Origin: Parabacteroides sp. AM08-6
Lineage (GTDB): Bacteria; Bacteroidota; Bacteroidia; Bacteroidales; Tannerellaceae
Reading direction: 5' to 3'
NCBI RefSeq assembly: GCF_003473295.1
Contig: NZ_QRMP01000002.1
Location: forward strand, 311,204-375,203
Length of the DNA: 64,000 nt
Part shown: positions 46,867 to 55,531 of the stretch, one piece after another
Position numbering within the stretch: position 1 is the first letter of the stretch
Layout: the number at the start of each line of letters is the position of its first letter
Position numbers and translations under genes: made by a program
Notes under the pieces: generated by a model
The model's input: only the letters and a program-made list of their open reading frames with translations
Database searches by the model: none
Told to the model about the DNA's origin: nothing

Positions 46867-46973
46867 ACTTATTCTCTTTTTTACCCGGGTCAGTAAGCTT
46901 AATGAGCCAGGTCAGTAAGCTTAACTACCTGGGTAAAAAAGCTTGCTGAGCCGGGTAACAAAGGAGAATAAGT
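46867..46973. repeat. Nested palindromic intergenic element
   Basis: The outer arms ACTTATTCTC (46867-46876) and GAGAATAAGT (46964-46973) pair. Next, TTACCCGG (46881-46888) pairs with CCGGGTAA (46951-46958), and TCAGTAAGCTT (46890-46900) with AAGCTTGCTGA (46939-46949), one mismatch. GTCAGTAAGCTTAA is also directly repeated at 46889-46902 and 46911-46924, a 22-base period. It lies between convergent genes and may serve as terminator in both directions. Its design resembles the element at 12569-12708. Confidence 0.85.
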
Positions 46974-47091
46974 CCTATCTTAAGGGATAATTTGTACGAT
47001 GAAAGACAATAATACCTTGTTATATTTATGATAAAAATATAACGAGCGGATTAACAGGTTGTTATTATTGATTTCTATAGCCTTTTACCTA

Positions 47092-47838
47092 TTATTCTAT
47101 AAGGTCTGTCTTTTTCACCCATCCTTCGGCTTGGGCCAACGCTTCCGGTTTGCCGACATCAATCAAATGTAAGCCTTCTGCCGGATAAGCCTGTATATTG
47201 CTCTTTGCGCAGATAGAGAGGTAGAAATTGATAATCGGGAATTTGCCGGTCCATTCTTCCATCCAGTCGAATATTTGAGGGGATAAAACATGGATACCGC
47301 TGAAGGCATATTCGGTATATTGTGCCGGGTCAAAATCCGGATAGTACGATTTTACTTCCCCTGTTTCGTGGTTTCTCCATCCGCATAATTTATTTTCATT
47401 GTTGAAAAGCAAGTATCGGGAAGTTTTTCTTTTGCTAACCAGCAGGGTGGCAAGCGGATTTGTTTCCTGATGGTGCAGATAGAGAGCTTTCAGGTCTATG
47501 TCTGACATGATGTCGACATTGTGCACAAGAAAAGGTTCGTTACCTTGCAGGAAACAGGAGGCTTTCTTGATACCGCCACCGGTGTCGAGCAGATAGTCCC
47601 GTTCGTCGGATATATTGATTTGGATACCGAAGTTATTGTTGGCGGCGAGAAAGTCGACAATCTGTTGTCCTAAATGGTGGATATTGATTACGACTTGATT
47701 GAAACCGGCATTCTTTAATTTTAAGATGATATGTTCCAGCATGGGCTTTCCGTTGATTGGAATTAATGCTTTTGGGGTATCGTCTGTCAGCGGTTTGAGG
47801 CGAGTCCCCAGGCCGGCGGCGAAAATCATAGCTTTCAT
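47092..47838 (-). CDS. Nucleotidyltransferase, MurNAc-1-P uridylyltransferase (MurU)-like
   Basis: A 248-residue sugar-nucleotide pyrophosphorylase domain protein. The signature AMIFAAGLGTRLKPLTDDTP with PKALIPINGKPMLEHII at the N-terminus binds the NTP; HNVDIMSDIDL carries the metal Asp. Length and adjacency to an AmgK-like kinase (ATGA overlap) match MurU, which makes UDP-MurNAc from MurNAc-1-phosphate in the peptidoglycan recycling bypass known from Pseudomonas. A related sugar phosphate is possible. Confidence 0.8.
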   Translation of the reverse strand: MKAMIFAAGLGTRLKPLTDDTPKALIPINGKPMLEHIILKLKNAGFNQVVINIHHLGQQIVDFLAANNNFGIQINISDERDYLLDTGGGIKKASCFLQGNEPFLVHNVDIMSDIDLKALYLHHQETNPLATLLVSKRKTSRYLLFNNENKLCGWRNHETGEVKSYYPDFDPAQYTEYAFSGIHVLSPQIFDWMEEWTGKFPIINFYLSICAKSNIQAYPAEGLHLIDVGKPEALAQAEGWVKKTDLIE

Positions 47839-49265
47839 ATTGTTGCGTTAAAGATTTGTTTACTGTTTTGTTCTCTGTGTACGAGGTCTACTTTGACTCC
47901 GTATTTGCTGTGCAAATGTTCTGCTAGATGTTGTGCGGAATAGACTGAGCGATGCTGCCCGCCGGTACAGCCGAAGCAGATCATCAGGTTGGTGAAGCCA
48001 CGGTCTAGGTAACGTTTTACGGAAGCATCCACAAGCTCGTAAACATGTTCCAGGAAGCGAGTGATTTCTCCGTCTTCTTCCAAAAAGCGGATTACCGGTT
48101 CGTCTAAACCTGTGAAATGGTTATAACGTTCATATTTTCCCGGGTTATTGATTGCGCGACAATCGAATACAAACCCTCCTCCATTCCCGCTGGGGTCGTT
48201 CGGAATGCCCTTTTTATAGGCGAAACTGACAATCTTTACTTCCAGCATTCGTTTCTGAAGGTCGTCGTGAAACTGTGATAAATTGGTCAGTTCACGCAAT
48301 ACGGAGCATAAATAAGGATATTCCGGATAGTCTTCCCGGAGCAACTGACGCAGATTCTCTATTGCGAATGGTACGCTTTGGATAAAGTGAGGTTTCTTCT
48401 CGAAATATCCGCGGAAACCGTATGCACCGAGAACTTGTAAGGTGCGGAATAGTACGAAATGACGTAATTGACGGTAGAAATGAGCTTCGTCTACGTCTGT
48501 ATATTGTTTGAGAGTTTGCAGATAGTCGGTCAACAATTCTTTTCGCAACTCTTCCGGATACTTTGCTTTTGCCTGCCATAGAAAAGAGGCTACATCATAA
48601 TAAACAGGGCCTTTGCGTCCTCCCTGGAAGTCTATAAACCAGGGTTCCCCCTCCTTTATCATGACATTGCGCGATTGGAAATCGCGATACATGAATGTTG
48701 AAGAGGTGTCCTGCAATAGAACATGGCTCATTTCCCGGAAATCATCTTCCAACCTGTCTTCTTGGAATTCCATTCCCGTTGCTTTCAGGAAACAGTATTT
48801 GAAATAATTCAAATCCCAGAGAATGGAACGTTCGTTAAACTCAGGCAGCGGATAGCAGTTTGAGAAATCAAAGTTTTCAGCTCCGGCAAATTGAATGGAA
48901 GGCAACAGGGAGATTGTTTTATGCAAAAGTGTCCGTTCGCATTCGTCGAAGACACAGCTTTTACGTCCTTTCTCGATTGCGTTGAAGAGTAATAGGTCTC
49001 CCAAATCTTCTTGCAGATAAAGCGATTTGTTTTCCGAATGGCAATATACTTCGGGAACGGGCAGACCTTTTTTTCGGAAATGTTCCGCCATATAGAGAAA
49101 TGCATTGTTCTCTTCCAAGGAAGTACCGCTGACACCTATTAATGCTTGCGGACCGGATATCCTGAAATACCTGCGGTTGGAGCCGGAAGAAGGGAGTTCT
49201 GTTATTTCCTCCGCCGGTGAACCGGTATATTCCAGATAAAGTTGCTTTAATTCTTCTGTTATCAT
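47835..49265 (-). CDS. AmgK-like sugar kinase fused to a RapZ C-terminal domain
   Basis: A 476-residue protein in two parts. Residues about 1-330 are an aminoglycoside phosphotransferase-type kinase, as in AmgK (anomeric MurNAc/GlcNAc kinase): SSGSNRRYFRI loop, YRDFQSRNVMI (catalytic loop Asp) and WFIDFQGGRKGPVYYDVAS (metal Asp). Residues about 345-476 match the C-terminal domain of RapZ: GGFVFDCRAINNPGKYE, TGLDEPVIRFL and ICFGCTGGQHRSVYSAQ. RapZ of Escherichia coli binds glucosamine-6-phosphate through this domain. The gene overlaps the MurU-like gene by ATGA, so kinase and uridylyltransferase form one recycling module, perhaps tuned by an amino sugar. Confidence 0.85.
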   Translation of the reverse strand: MITEELKQLYLEYTGSPAEEITELPSSGSNRRYFRISGPQALIGVSGTSLEENNAFLYMAEHFRKKGLPVPEVYCHSENKSLYLQEDLGDLLLFNAIEKGRKSCVFDECERTLLHKTISLLPSIQFAGAENFDFSNCYPLPEFNERSILWDLNYFKYCFLKATGMEFQEDRLEDDFREMSHVLLQDTSSTFMYRDFQSRNVMIKEGEPWFIDFQGGRKGPVYYDVASFLWQAKAKYPEELRKELLTDYLQTLKQYTDVDEAHFYRQLRHFVLFRTLQVLGAYGFRGYFEKKPHFIQSVPFAIENLRQLLREDYPEYPYLCSVLRELTNLSQFHDDLQKRMLEVKIVSFAYKKGIPNDPSGNGGGFVFDCRAINNPGKYERYNHFTGLDEPVIRFLEEDGEITRFLEHVYELVDASVKRYLDRGFTNLMICFGCTGGQHRSVYSAQHLAEHLHSKYGVKVDLVHREQNSKQIFNATI

Positions 49266-49347
49266 ATCTTTTGAATTACGGCACTAAGGTAGGGAAATAA
49301 TTGAAAATTGAGTATTGAAAACTCAAAATTACGATAAACGGGAATAG

Positions 49348-49383
49348 AAAAGGAGCGCTACCGTCACCGGCTGCGCTCCTTTA
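49348..49383 (-). terminator. Terminator of gdhA copy 2
   Basis: AAAGGAGCGC (49349-49358) pairs with GCGCTCCTTT (49373-49382), flanked by A and T runs. It lies 75 bases past the gdhA copy 2 stop in the direction of transcription. Confidence 0.75.
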
Positions 49384-49458
49384 AAATGTAATCATTAATC
49401 CCTAAATATAAACTGTCAAGTTTATTAAATCTCAAATCATAAATATCGGCTGTTTTTA

Positions 49459-50793
49459 TTAGAGGATGCCTTGTGCCATCATTGCTTTGGCTACTTTCAT
49501 GAAGCCTGCAACGTTTGCACCTTTTACGTAATTGATTACGCCATCTTCACACTTGCCGTATTTTACACATTGTTCGTGAATATCTTTCATGATTTGTTTC
49601 AGCTTTTCGTCAACTTCTTCGCTGCTCCAGCTTAACTTCATCGCGTTTTGTGTCATTTCCAGGCCGGAAACGGATACACCGCCGGCATTGGCTGCCTTAC
49701 CCGGAGCGTATAAGATTTTAGCTTCGAGGAATACATCGATAGCTTCCGGTGTAGAAGGCATGTTTGCTCCTTCGGAAACGGCAAAACAACCGTTTGCCAG
49801 AAGAGTTTTTGCATCATCTCCATTCAGTTCGTTCTGGGTTGCGCTCGGCATTGCTATATCGCACTTTTCTCCCCAAGGGCGTGCTCCCGGAACATATTTG
49901 CAACCGTATTTTTCTGCATATTCGCGGATACGTCCACGATACAGGTTCTTCAGTTCCATGATATAATCCAGCTTTTCGCGGTCGATACCGTCCGGGTCGT
50001 AGATGTAGCCGTCTGAGTCGGACATGGTAACCGGTTTAGCGCCCAGTTCGATTAATTTCTCAACAGTATATTGTGCTACGTTACCGGAACCGGAAACTGT
50101 TACAACTTTTCCTTTGATGTCGATATTGCGGGTTTTCAGCATTTCCAACAGGAAGTAGACATTGCCGTAGCCTGTAGCTTCCGGACGTATAAGGGAGCCA
50201 CCGAATTCACGGCCTTTTCCTGTGAATGTACCTGTATTTTCGTGAGCCAGTTTTTTGTACATACCGTACATGTAAGCAACTTCGCGGCCACCAACACCTA
50301 TATCACCGGCAGGAACGTCTGTGTCCGGACCGATATGGCGCCATAATTCGAGTACGAAAGCCTGGCAGAAGCGCATGATTTCAGCATTCGATTTACCTCT
50401 CGGGCTGAAATCGGAACCACCTTTACCGCCACCCATCGGCAGGGTAGTCAATGAGTTCTTGAAAGTCTGTTCGAAAGCGAGGAACTTAAGGATTGACTGG
50501 TTTACCGAAGCATGGAAACGAATACCGCCTTTGTACGGGCCGATTGCATTGTTATGCTGGATACGGTAACCCATGTTAGTCTGAATTTGACCTTTGTCGT
50601 CCATCCAGGTAACGCGGAATGAGAAGATACGATCGGGGATGCAAAGACGTTCGATTAGATTGCTCTTTTCGAATTCAGGATGCTCGTTGTAAGCTTCTTC
50701 GATTGTTCCTAATACTTCTGAAACTGCCTGATGGTATTCAGGTTCATTCGGGAATCTTCTCTTTAAGTTGTCTAAAACTTCACTTGCCTTCAT
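49459..50793 (-). CDS. gdhA: NADP-type glutamate dehydrogenase (copy 2)
   Basis: A second 444-residue hexameric glutamate dehydrogenase: PMGGGKGGSDFSPRGKS with the catalytic Lys, GDIGVGGREVAYM, and the nucleotide site VSGSGNVAQYT. It has a different start (MKASEVLDNLKRRFPNE) from copy 1, and the two are diverged paralogues rather than a recent duplicate. Differential regulation or cofactor use (NADP or NAD) is possible. It carries its own promoter at 50870-50900. Confidence 0.95.
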   Translation of the reverse strand: MKASEVLDNLKRRFPNEPEYHQAVSEVLGTIEEAYNEHPEFEKSNLIERLCIPDRIFSFRVTWMDDKGQIQTNMGYRIQHNNAIGPYKGGIRFHASVNQSILKFLAFEQTFKNSLTTLPMGGGKGGSDFSPRGKSNAEIMRFCQAFVLELWRHIGPDTDVPAGDIGVGGREVAYMYGMYKKLAHENTGTFTGKGREFGGSLIRPEATGYGNVYFLLEMLKTRNIDIKGKVVTVSGSGNVAQYTVEKLIELGAKPVTMSDSDGYIYDPDGIDREKLDYIMELKNLYRGRIREYAEKYGCKYVPGARPWGEKCDIAMPSATQNELNGDDAKTLLANGCFAVSEGANMPSTPEAIDVFLEAKILYAPGKAANAGGVSVSGLEMTQNAMKLSWSSEEVDEKLKQIMKDIHEQCVKYGKCEDGVINYVKGANVAGFMKVAKAMMAQGIL

Positions 50794-50847
50794 AAGACTG
50801 ATTTCATTTAGAATGTTATACGAATATTATATCAATTTGTTAACCGC

Positions 50848-50900
50848 ATGCCGTTTTTAAACGGCATTGCAAAGGTAAGCTATTTTTTTATACTGACAAA
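50848..50900 (-). promoter_or_regulatory. Promoter of gdhA copy 2 with a 5' hairpin
   Basis: On the minus strand, TTTG (from 50897-50900) and TACCTTTG (from 50870-50877) are 19 bases apart, an excellent -33/-7 pair. The transcript starts near the hairpin ATGCCGTTT/AAACGGCAT (50848-50856/50859-50867), which would form a stem at the mRNA 5' end. Confidence 0.7.
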
Positions 50901-50967
50901 TATTTGAAAGAGAAAATGCAATAAAAATATCATTTAGCTTTTTAAATCCGAGAAAAGTAACCAAATG

Positions 50968-51150
50968 TTATTCATCCTGGTGCCTCCGGTTCTTATAGAT
51001 AGGGACGAACACAATGATAGCGGAGGCTACCAAGGCGAAGATGACATCGAATGTTATCTTCTCACTGTTTGCAAGCAGTATGTAACATAAAACTCCCCAA
51101 AGAAGGGTGATACATACTGCCTGACTATTTGTAATCTTTCTGCGTGCCAT
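50968..51150 (-). CDS. Small two-helix membrane protein, unknown
   Basis: A 60-residue protein: basic start MARRKITNSQ, hydrophobic helix VCITLLWGVLCYILLA, a short loop, helix VIFALVASAIIVFVPIY and a basic tail KNRRHQDE. The gene lies 17 bases after the DUF2007 gene, in the same direction, as the last gene of the hem cluster. It likely sits in the inner membrane. No family is recognised. Confidence 0.6.
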   Translation of the reverse strand: MARRKITNSQAVCITLLWGVLCYILLANSEKITFDVIFALVASAIIVFVPIYKNRRHQDE

Positions 51151-51167
51151 CGTTTACATTTTGTTTA

Positions 51168-51554
51168 TTAAGAGGAGAGGAGCGAACCGAGGTAAATGAA
51201 GAGAGCCAGGAGTACGGCGATTATCAGGAACATGATGATAATTTGCTTTTCCAGCGAAGAGTTCCGAAGGAACGGAATATGCCGTGCCCAACTGGAAACT
51301 GCTTGGATTTGTTCAGGTTCTTCATCTTCCGCAGGCAACTGATAACCGTTTGCTTCCATGATTTCCATAGCACGAGGCACATCACTCTCAAGCAGTTCGA
51401 CGCGGATGCCGCCTACATTGATACTTCCCATCACCTGCGTAGTGTATTCATTTCTCAAATAGCATTCAATTCCTTCCGATTGTAAAAGCGATAGTAGCAG
51501 TTCTGCTTTTTCCAATACATAGAAACGGGCGATTTCAACAATTTTGTCTTCCAT
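51168..51554 (-). CDS. DUF2007-domain protein with a C-terminal membrane helix
   Basis: A 128-residue protein. Residues about 6-70 match the DUF2007 putative signal-transducing fold (VEIARFYVLEKAELLLSLLQ, then GIECYLRNEY and VELLESDVPRAMEIMEANGY). The final 25 residues form a membrane helix (IIIMFLIIAVLLALFIYLGS), anchoring it to the inner membrane facing inward. It lies 18 bases after hemG. The role is unknown. Confidence 0.8.
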   Translation of the reverse strand: MEDKIVEIARFYVLEKAELLLSLLQSEGIECYLRNEYTTQVMGSINVGGIRVELLESDVPRAMEIMEANGYQLPAEDEEPEQIQAVSSWARHIPFLRNSSLEKQIIIMFLIIAVLLALFIYLGSLLSS

Positions 51555-51572
51555 GATAAATCTTTATTTCGT

Positions 51573-52928
51573 TTACAGATTATTCGCAACTTCTGTTGCT
51601 TGCCGTATGCGGTCGGCCATGCCGATACCACCTTTGAGATTGCCGGCGATGATTAGGCCGGGATAACGTTTTTCCAGCTTTTCGATTGTCGAGAAGCGCA
51701 GACCACTGCTTTGTTCATATTGAGGAATGGCATGCGTATGGCGGAATATCCGGATTAAGTCCGGTTGTACCTCTGCCGGGAATTTTAGCATGGCATGCAA
51801 TTCGTGCAAGATAAGCTCTTTCAGTTCCTCTTCCGGCCAGGTGACCATTTCGGCATGTTTTACGCCTCCGATGAAGAAAGAGAACACTGCCCCTCCCTCC
51901 GGTGCCCGTCCATCGAAGCAGGCGGCAGGGAAAAGGATACCGAGCACATCCTTCTTTTCACAAGAGGGAACCAATCCGCCGAAAGCATTGAAACGAAGCT
52001 TGCCGGTATTATGGAAACCTACCGTTGCTTGTATGACCGGTGCATACTGGAGGTTACTGATAAGCTCCATTTCTTTTTCAGGTACAAAAGGAAGCAATTC
52101 TGGTAGCGAATAAGCACCGGTAGTCGTAATCACTTTGTTTGCGTGAATAGTTTTTTCACCATCCGATGTCATATAATGTATGGACCATTGTTCGCCATCC
52201 GGCAGAATGGTGATATTGGCTGCCGAGAGGGTGATGTTTTCCGGACCGATGGCCGAAGCCATTGCATTTGTCAGGTTTTCGAGACCTCCCGCGGCAGAGA
52301 ATACCTGCTTGGTAGCCAAGCGGTCTCGTTCCGTTTTCGGAAGTTTGGCCTTGGCGATGGTGCCACGAACAAAGCTACCATATTGCTGCTCCAGATTGTA
52401 GAGTTTTGGGAGGGCATAGCGGGTGACTAATTTCATCGGGTCGCCGGCATAAACACCGGACAGGAACGGGTCCACGGCATAATGCAGGAACGATTTGCCC
52501 AACCTGCGGGTGGCCAGACAACCTACTGACTCGTCCGGGTCGTTCCCTTTCGGGCGGAAAGGTTCTCCCATGATGCGTAACTTGTCGCCGAGCGTAAAGA
52601 GCGGAGTCGTGACTGCACTAAACAATCCGGAAGGGAGCGGTCGGAATTTGTCCCCTTTCCAGATGAGGCGGCGTTTGGCCTCCTCGTGCGCCGTTTCGAG
52701 CTTGCAGGCGGGGGAGAGGGCTTGAAACAGCTCTGCCACTTCGGGGTAAGAAACGACACCGGTGTTTGGGCCACTTTCAAATGTGAAACCGTTTTCGCGG
52801 AACGTGTGGATTTGTCCGCCTACCCGATTTTGTTTTTCCAGCACGTGTACCTCTTTCCCCCTGCGAGTCAGGTGGAAGGCGGCAGTCAGGCCGGTTAGCC
52901 CGGCTCCTATGATAACAATCTTTTCCAT
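51573..52928 (-). CDS. hemG: Protoporphyrinogen oxidase (HemG/HemY type)
   Basis: A 451-residue FAD enzyme that oxidises protoporphyrinogen IX to protoporphyrin IX (or coproporphyrinogen in the coproporphyrin route). The N-terminal Rossmann motif is VIIGAGLTGLTAAFHL, with VLEKQNRVGGQ. Family blocks: FESGPNTG, DPFLSGVYAGDP, FSAAGGLENLTNAM, and near the end NLKGGIGMADRI. It follows hemN by two bases, so both are in one heme operon. Anaerobes such as this one usually lack terminal oxygen dependence, so its electron acceptor is unclear. Confidence 0.92.
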   Translation of the reverse strand: MEKIVIIGAGLTGLTAAFHLTRRGKEVHVLEKQNRVGGQIHTFRENGFTFESGPNTGVVSYPEVAELFQALSPACKLETAHEEAKRRLIWKGDKFRPLPSGLFSAVTTPLFTLGDKLRIMGEPFRPKGNDPDESVGCLATRRLGKSFLHYAVDPFLSGVYAGDPMKLVTRYALPKLYNLEQQYGSFVRGTIAKAKLPKTERDRLATKQVFSAAGGLENLTNAMASAIGPENITLSAANITILPDGEQWSIHYMTSDGEKTIHANKVITTTGAYSLPELLPFVPEKEMELISNLQYAPVIQATVGFHNTGKLRFNAFGGLVPSCEKKDVLGILFPAACFDGRAPEGGAVFSFFIGGVKHAEMVTWPEEELKELILHELHAMLKFPAEVQPDLIRIFRHTHAIPQYEQSSGLRFSTIEKLEKRYPGLIIAGNLKGGIGMADRIRQATEVANNL

Positions 52929-52930
52929 AC

Positions 52931-54298
52931 TTATACCGGTTTAGAAAATGATTTGTCGGAATGTAGCATCAACCGGTCCAGTGAGGCGGCAACGTTGCGG
53001 ACAAACAACGTCCCTTCCGGCGTCATCCGGATGTGTGCGTCGTCATATTCGATGAGGCCGTCGTCGGCAAATTCCTGGAGGCGGCCTTTCTCATAAGCCG
53101 TCTCTTTTTTCAGGTCGGCAACGGGAATGTCGAGGCGTTCGGCCAAGTCGTTCCAATAGATGGTATAGTTGCACATCAATGTTTCGATTACTTCCCGGGT
53201 AATCTGTTCCTGTCGGTTCAGGCTATATCCTTTAATCGTGGCAAATCGCCCGTTCTTCATTTGTTCGATATAGATATCGATGTCTTTTGTGTTCTGTGCA
53301 TAAGCCGTACTGAGCTGGCTGATGCCCGTCACCCCGAAAGCATATACTTGTCCCGTAGTGCGGCGTGTGCAGTATCCTTGGAAGTTACGGTGTAGCTGTC
53401 CGTTTTGCAGGGCGGTGTATAGTTCATCCTCTTTTCGGACGAAATGGTCGAGTCCTACCGGCTGGTAACCGGCTTCGCAAAGCAACCGGCGTGCCGTTTC
53501 GTACATCCGGCTTTTTTCTTCTCCGGCCGGCAGGCCTGCCTTTTCGAGGATAAGCTGACGTTTGTTTACCCAAGGTACATGCGCGTAGGAGAAGGTCACG
53601 AGGCGGTCGGGCGACATCCGTATGGCCCGTTCGATGCTGGCTGCGAAGCTCTGTTCCGTCTGCCGGGGCAGGCCGTACAGGAAATCCATATTCACCCGTA
53701 TACCGAGCGTATGGAGGAGCGACACGATTTCTTCTTCCGGCATCAGGGAAGGGCGGCGGTTGACCGTTTTGAGTACTTCCCGGTTGAAATCCTGTATCCC
53801 CAGGCTGAGTCGGTTGAAACCGGCTTTGTGGAGCGCCATCCATGTCTCTTCGGTCAGATAGCCCGGATGGCATTCGATGGCTATTTCTGCTTCCGGTATC
53901 ATTTCAAACCGTGTGAGCAGATGTTCTACCAAACGTTGCAGTTCGGCAGGGGGCAGGATGGTTGGCGTTCCTCCTCCGAAATGTATTTGGGCGATTTTGC
54001 GTCCGGGAGCCAGTCGCGGAATGACCATCTCTATTTCCTGATGTAGCGCGGCCGTATATTGTTCGATGATTTCCTGTTTGGCCATCGGATAGGAGTTGCA
54101 GCCACAGTAATGACAGAGGTGGCGGCAGAACGGGATATGGAAATAGAAGGAAAGATGCTCCGGCTTCGATTGGTTCGAAAGGTCGATTGCTTCCCTGTAA
54201 TCCTCTTCGCTAAAGGTATTACCGAAATAGTTGGCCGGCGGATAGCTTGTGTAGCGCGGGACCGGCACATTATATTTTTTCAATAAATCTTCTCTCAT
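52931..54298 (-). CDS. hemN: Oxygen-independent coproporphyrinogen III oxidase
   Basis: A 455-residue radical SAM enzyme that decarboxylates coproporphyrinogen III to protoporphyrinogen IX without oxygen. The cluster motif FHIPFCRHLCHYCGC gives CxxxCxxC plus the extra Cys typical of true HemN. GGGTPTILPPAELQRL and ECHPGYLTEETW follow, and a C-terminal HemN domain is present (RITRE-like segment QEQITREVIETLMCNYTI). Translationally coupled by ATGA overlap with the transporter gene and two bases before hemG. Confidence 0.95.
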   Translation of the reverse strand: MREDLLKKYNVPVPRYTSYPPANYFGNTFSEEDYREAIDLSNQSKPEHLSFYFHIPFCRHLCHYCGCNSYPMAKQEIIEQYTAALHQEIEMVIPRLAPGRKIAQIHFGGGTPTILPPAELQRLVEHLLTRFEMIPEAEIAIECHPGYLTEETWMALHKAGFNRLSLGIQDFNREVLKTVNRRPSLMPEEEIVSLLHTLGIRVNMDFLYGLPRQTEQSFAASIERAIRMSPDRLVTFSYAHVPWVNKRQLILEKAGLPAGEEKSRMYETARRLLCEAGYQPVGLDHFVRKEDELYTALQNGQLHRNFQGYCTRRTTGQVYAFGVTGISQLSTAYAQNTKDIDIYIEQMKNGRFATIKGYSLNRQEQITREVIETLMCNYTIYWNDLAERLDIPVADLKKETAYEKGRLQEFADDGLIEYDDAHIRMTPEGTLFVRNVAASLDRLMLHSDKSFSKPV

Positions 54299-55500
54299 TT
54301 GTTTTCTTTCTCTTTTCTAAATACCATTAATATATAGATGAGGGACAGGGTGGCGATGCTTGTTTCAAAGAAGAACAGCCCGTGATAACCCGTATGGTCC
54401 GCTATCTTTCCACTTAAAATGGCCATCAACATGCCCGAGAGATGTGTGATGACGGTCTGGATGGTAAAATCCGTTCCTTCCCTTCCGGGGCGTACGCAAT
54501 CCATTGCGGTGGTGTATACAACGATTGTTGCCATGCCATAACTTCCCCAGAGCAGGAATATGCCCCCGTACAGCAGGGCCGTGGTCGGCTGCATGTAGGA
54601 GAGTCCGAGGAAATAGAGCGTGGCGGCCAGTACAAAGATAGCAAAAAGAATGCGTGCGCGGAACCGTCCGATGCGTCGAATGATATATCCGCCGGCAAAA
54701 GATGCGAGGAAACCGACAAAGGTTCCTGCCATCCCGCTCATCACTCCAATCTCCTTCATGCTGTATCCCAAGTCGACGAGATAGGGTTTAAGCATGGCTA
54801 ACGTTCCTATTAGTCCGGAATAGTAGAGGAAGAGGAAGCCGATTTGCCGCCAGATGCTTTTCCGGGTAAAGAAGTAGAGCACGTCGGCTTTTTTGGCTCG
54901 TTCGTGTGTATCTTTGGGGGCAATCCGGATGCCTTTGTTGAAGAAAAGCGGGAGGAGGGCTGCGATTACAAACAATGCTACGCATGGCAACAGGCTGTTC
55001 CAGCCAATTTGTTTGAATAGCAGCAGAAGAACGCCTCCGCCAATCATACTTCCGCCGAAACTTCCCATCGATTGCATGCTGTTCACCATGCTTTTATCCT
55101 GTTTGCTGAACGAGAGTACGGCCAGCGCGTCCGTTGCGATGTCTTGTGTGGCGGATGCAATGAATGAAAGGATGATGAGTGCCACGATGGTGTAGAAGTC
55201 GGCATGGAAATCGAGAAAAGCGACTGCGAAAATCAGTACCGCGTATATCAGTTCGGATGAGAATATCCATCGTTTATAATCGCCTGTGGTCGTGGCATGC
55301 CGGTCTATCATCGGCGACCAGAGGAATTTGAGTATCCAGGGAAGCTTAATCAGTTGCAACAAGCCGATGGCGGAGAGCGAGAAGTTTTCCTGTCGCATCA
55401 TCACGGGGATGACGGTGGAGAAGAAGCTCATTGGTATCGTCTGCGCGATGTAGAGGCAGAAGAAGGTGGCAAGATTGAATGTTTTGTCTTTCTGTATCAT
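54295..55500 (-). CDS. PAT/AmpG-like MFS transporter
   Basis: A 401-residue protein with about twelve membrane helices. The start (YIAQTIPMSFFSTVIPVMMR) and the loop LPWILKFLWSPMIDRH are typical of the peptide-acetyl-CoA transporter family, with AmpG (muropeptide permease) as best-known member; ATQDIATDALAVL is a second hallmark. It is first in the operon with hemN and hemG, overlapping hemN by ATGA. It could move a porphyrin, a muropeptide or another solute; sequence does not tell. Confidence 0.85.
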   Translation of the reverse strand: MIQKDKTFNLATFFCLYIAQTIPMSFFSTVIPVMMRQENFSLSAIGLLQLIKLPWILKFLWSPMIDRHATTTGDYKRWIFSSELIYAVLIFAVAFLDFHADFYTIVALIILSFIASATQDIATDALAVLSFSKQDKSMVNSMQSMGSFGGSMIGGGVLLLLFKQIGWNSLLPCVALFVIAALLPLFFNKGIRIAPKDTHERAKKADVLYFFTRKSIWRQIGFLFLYYSGLIGTLAMLKPYLVDLGYSMKEIGVMSGMAGTFVGFLASFAGGYIIRRIGRFRARILFAIFVLAATLYFLGLSYMQPTTALLYGGIFLLWGSYGMATIVVYTTAMDCVRPGREGTDFTIQTVITHLSGMLMAILSGKIADHTGYHGLFFFETSIATLSLIYILMVFRKEKENK

Positions 55501-55531
55501 TTTGTTTCTTTATATTTTCTATAAAAATTCT

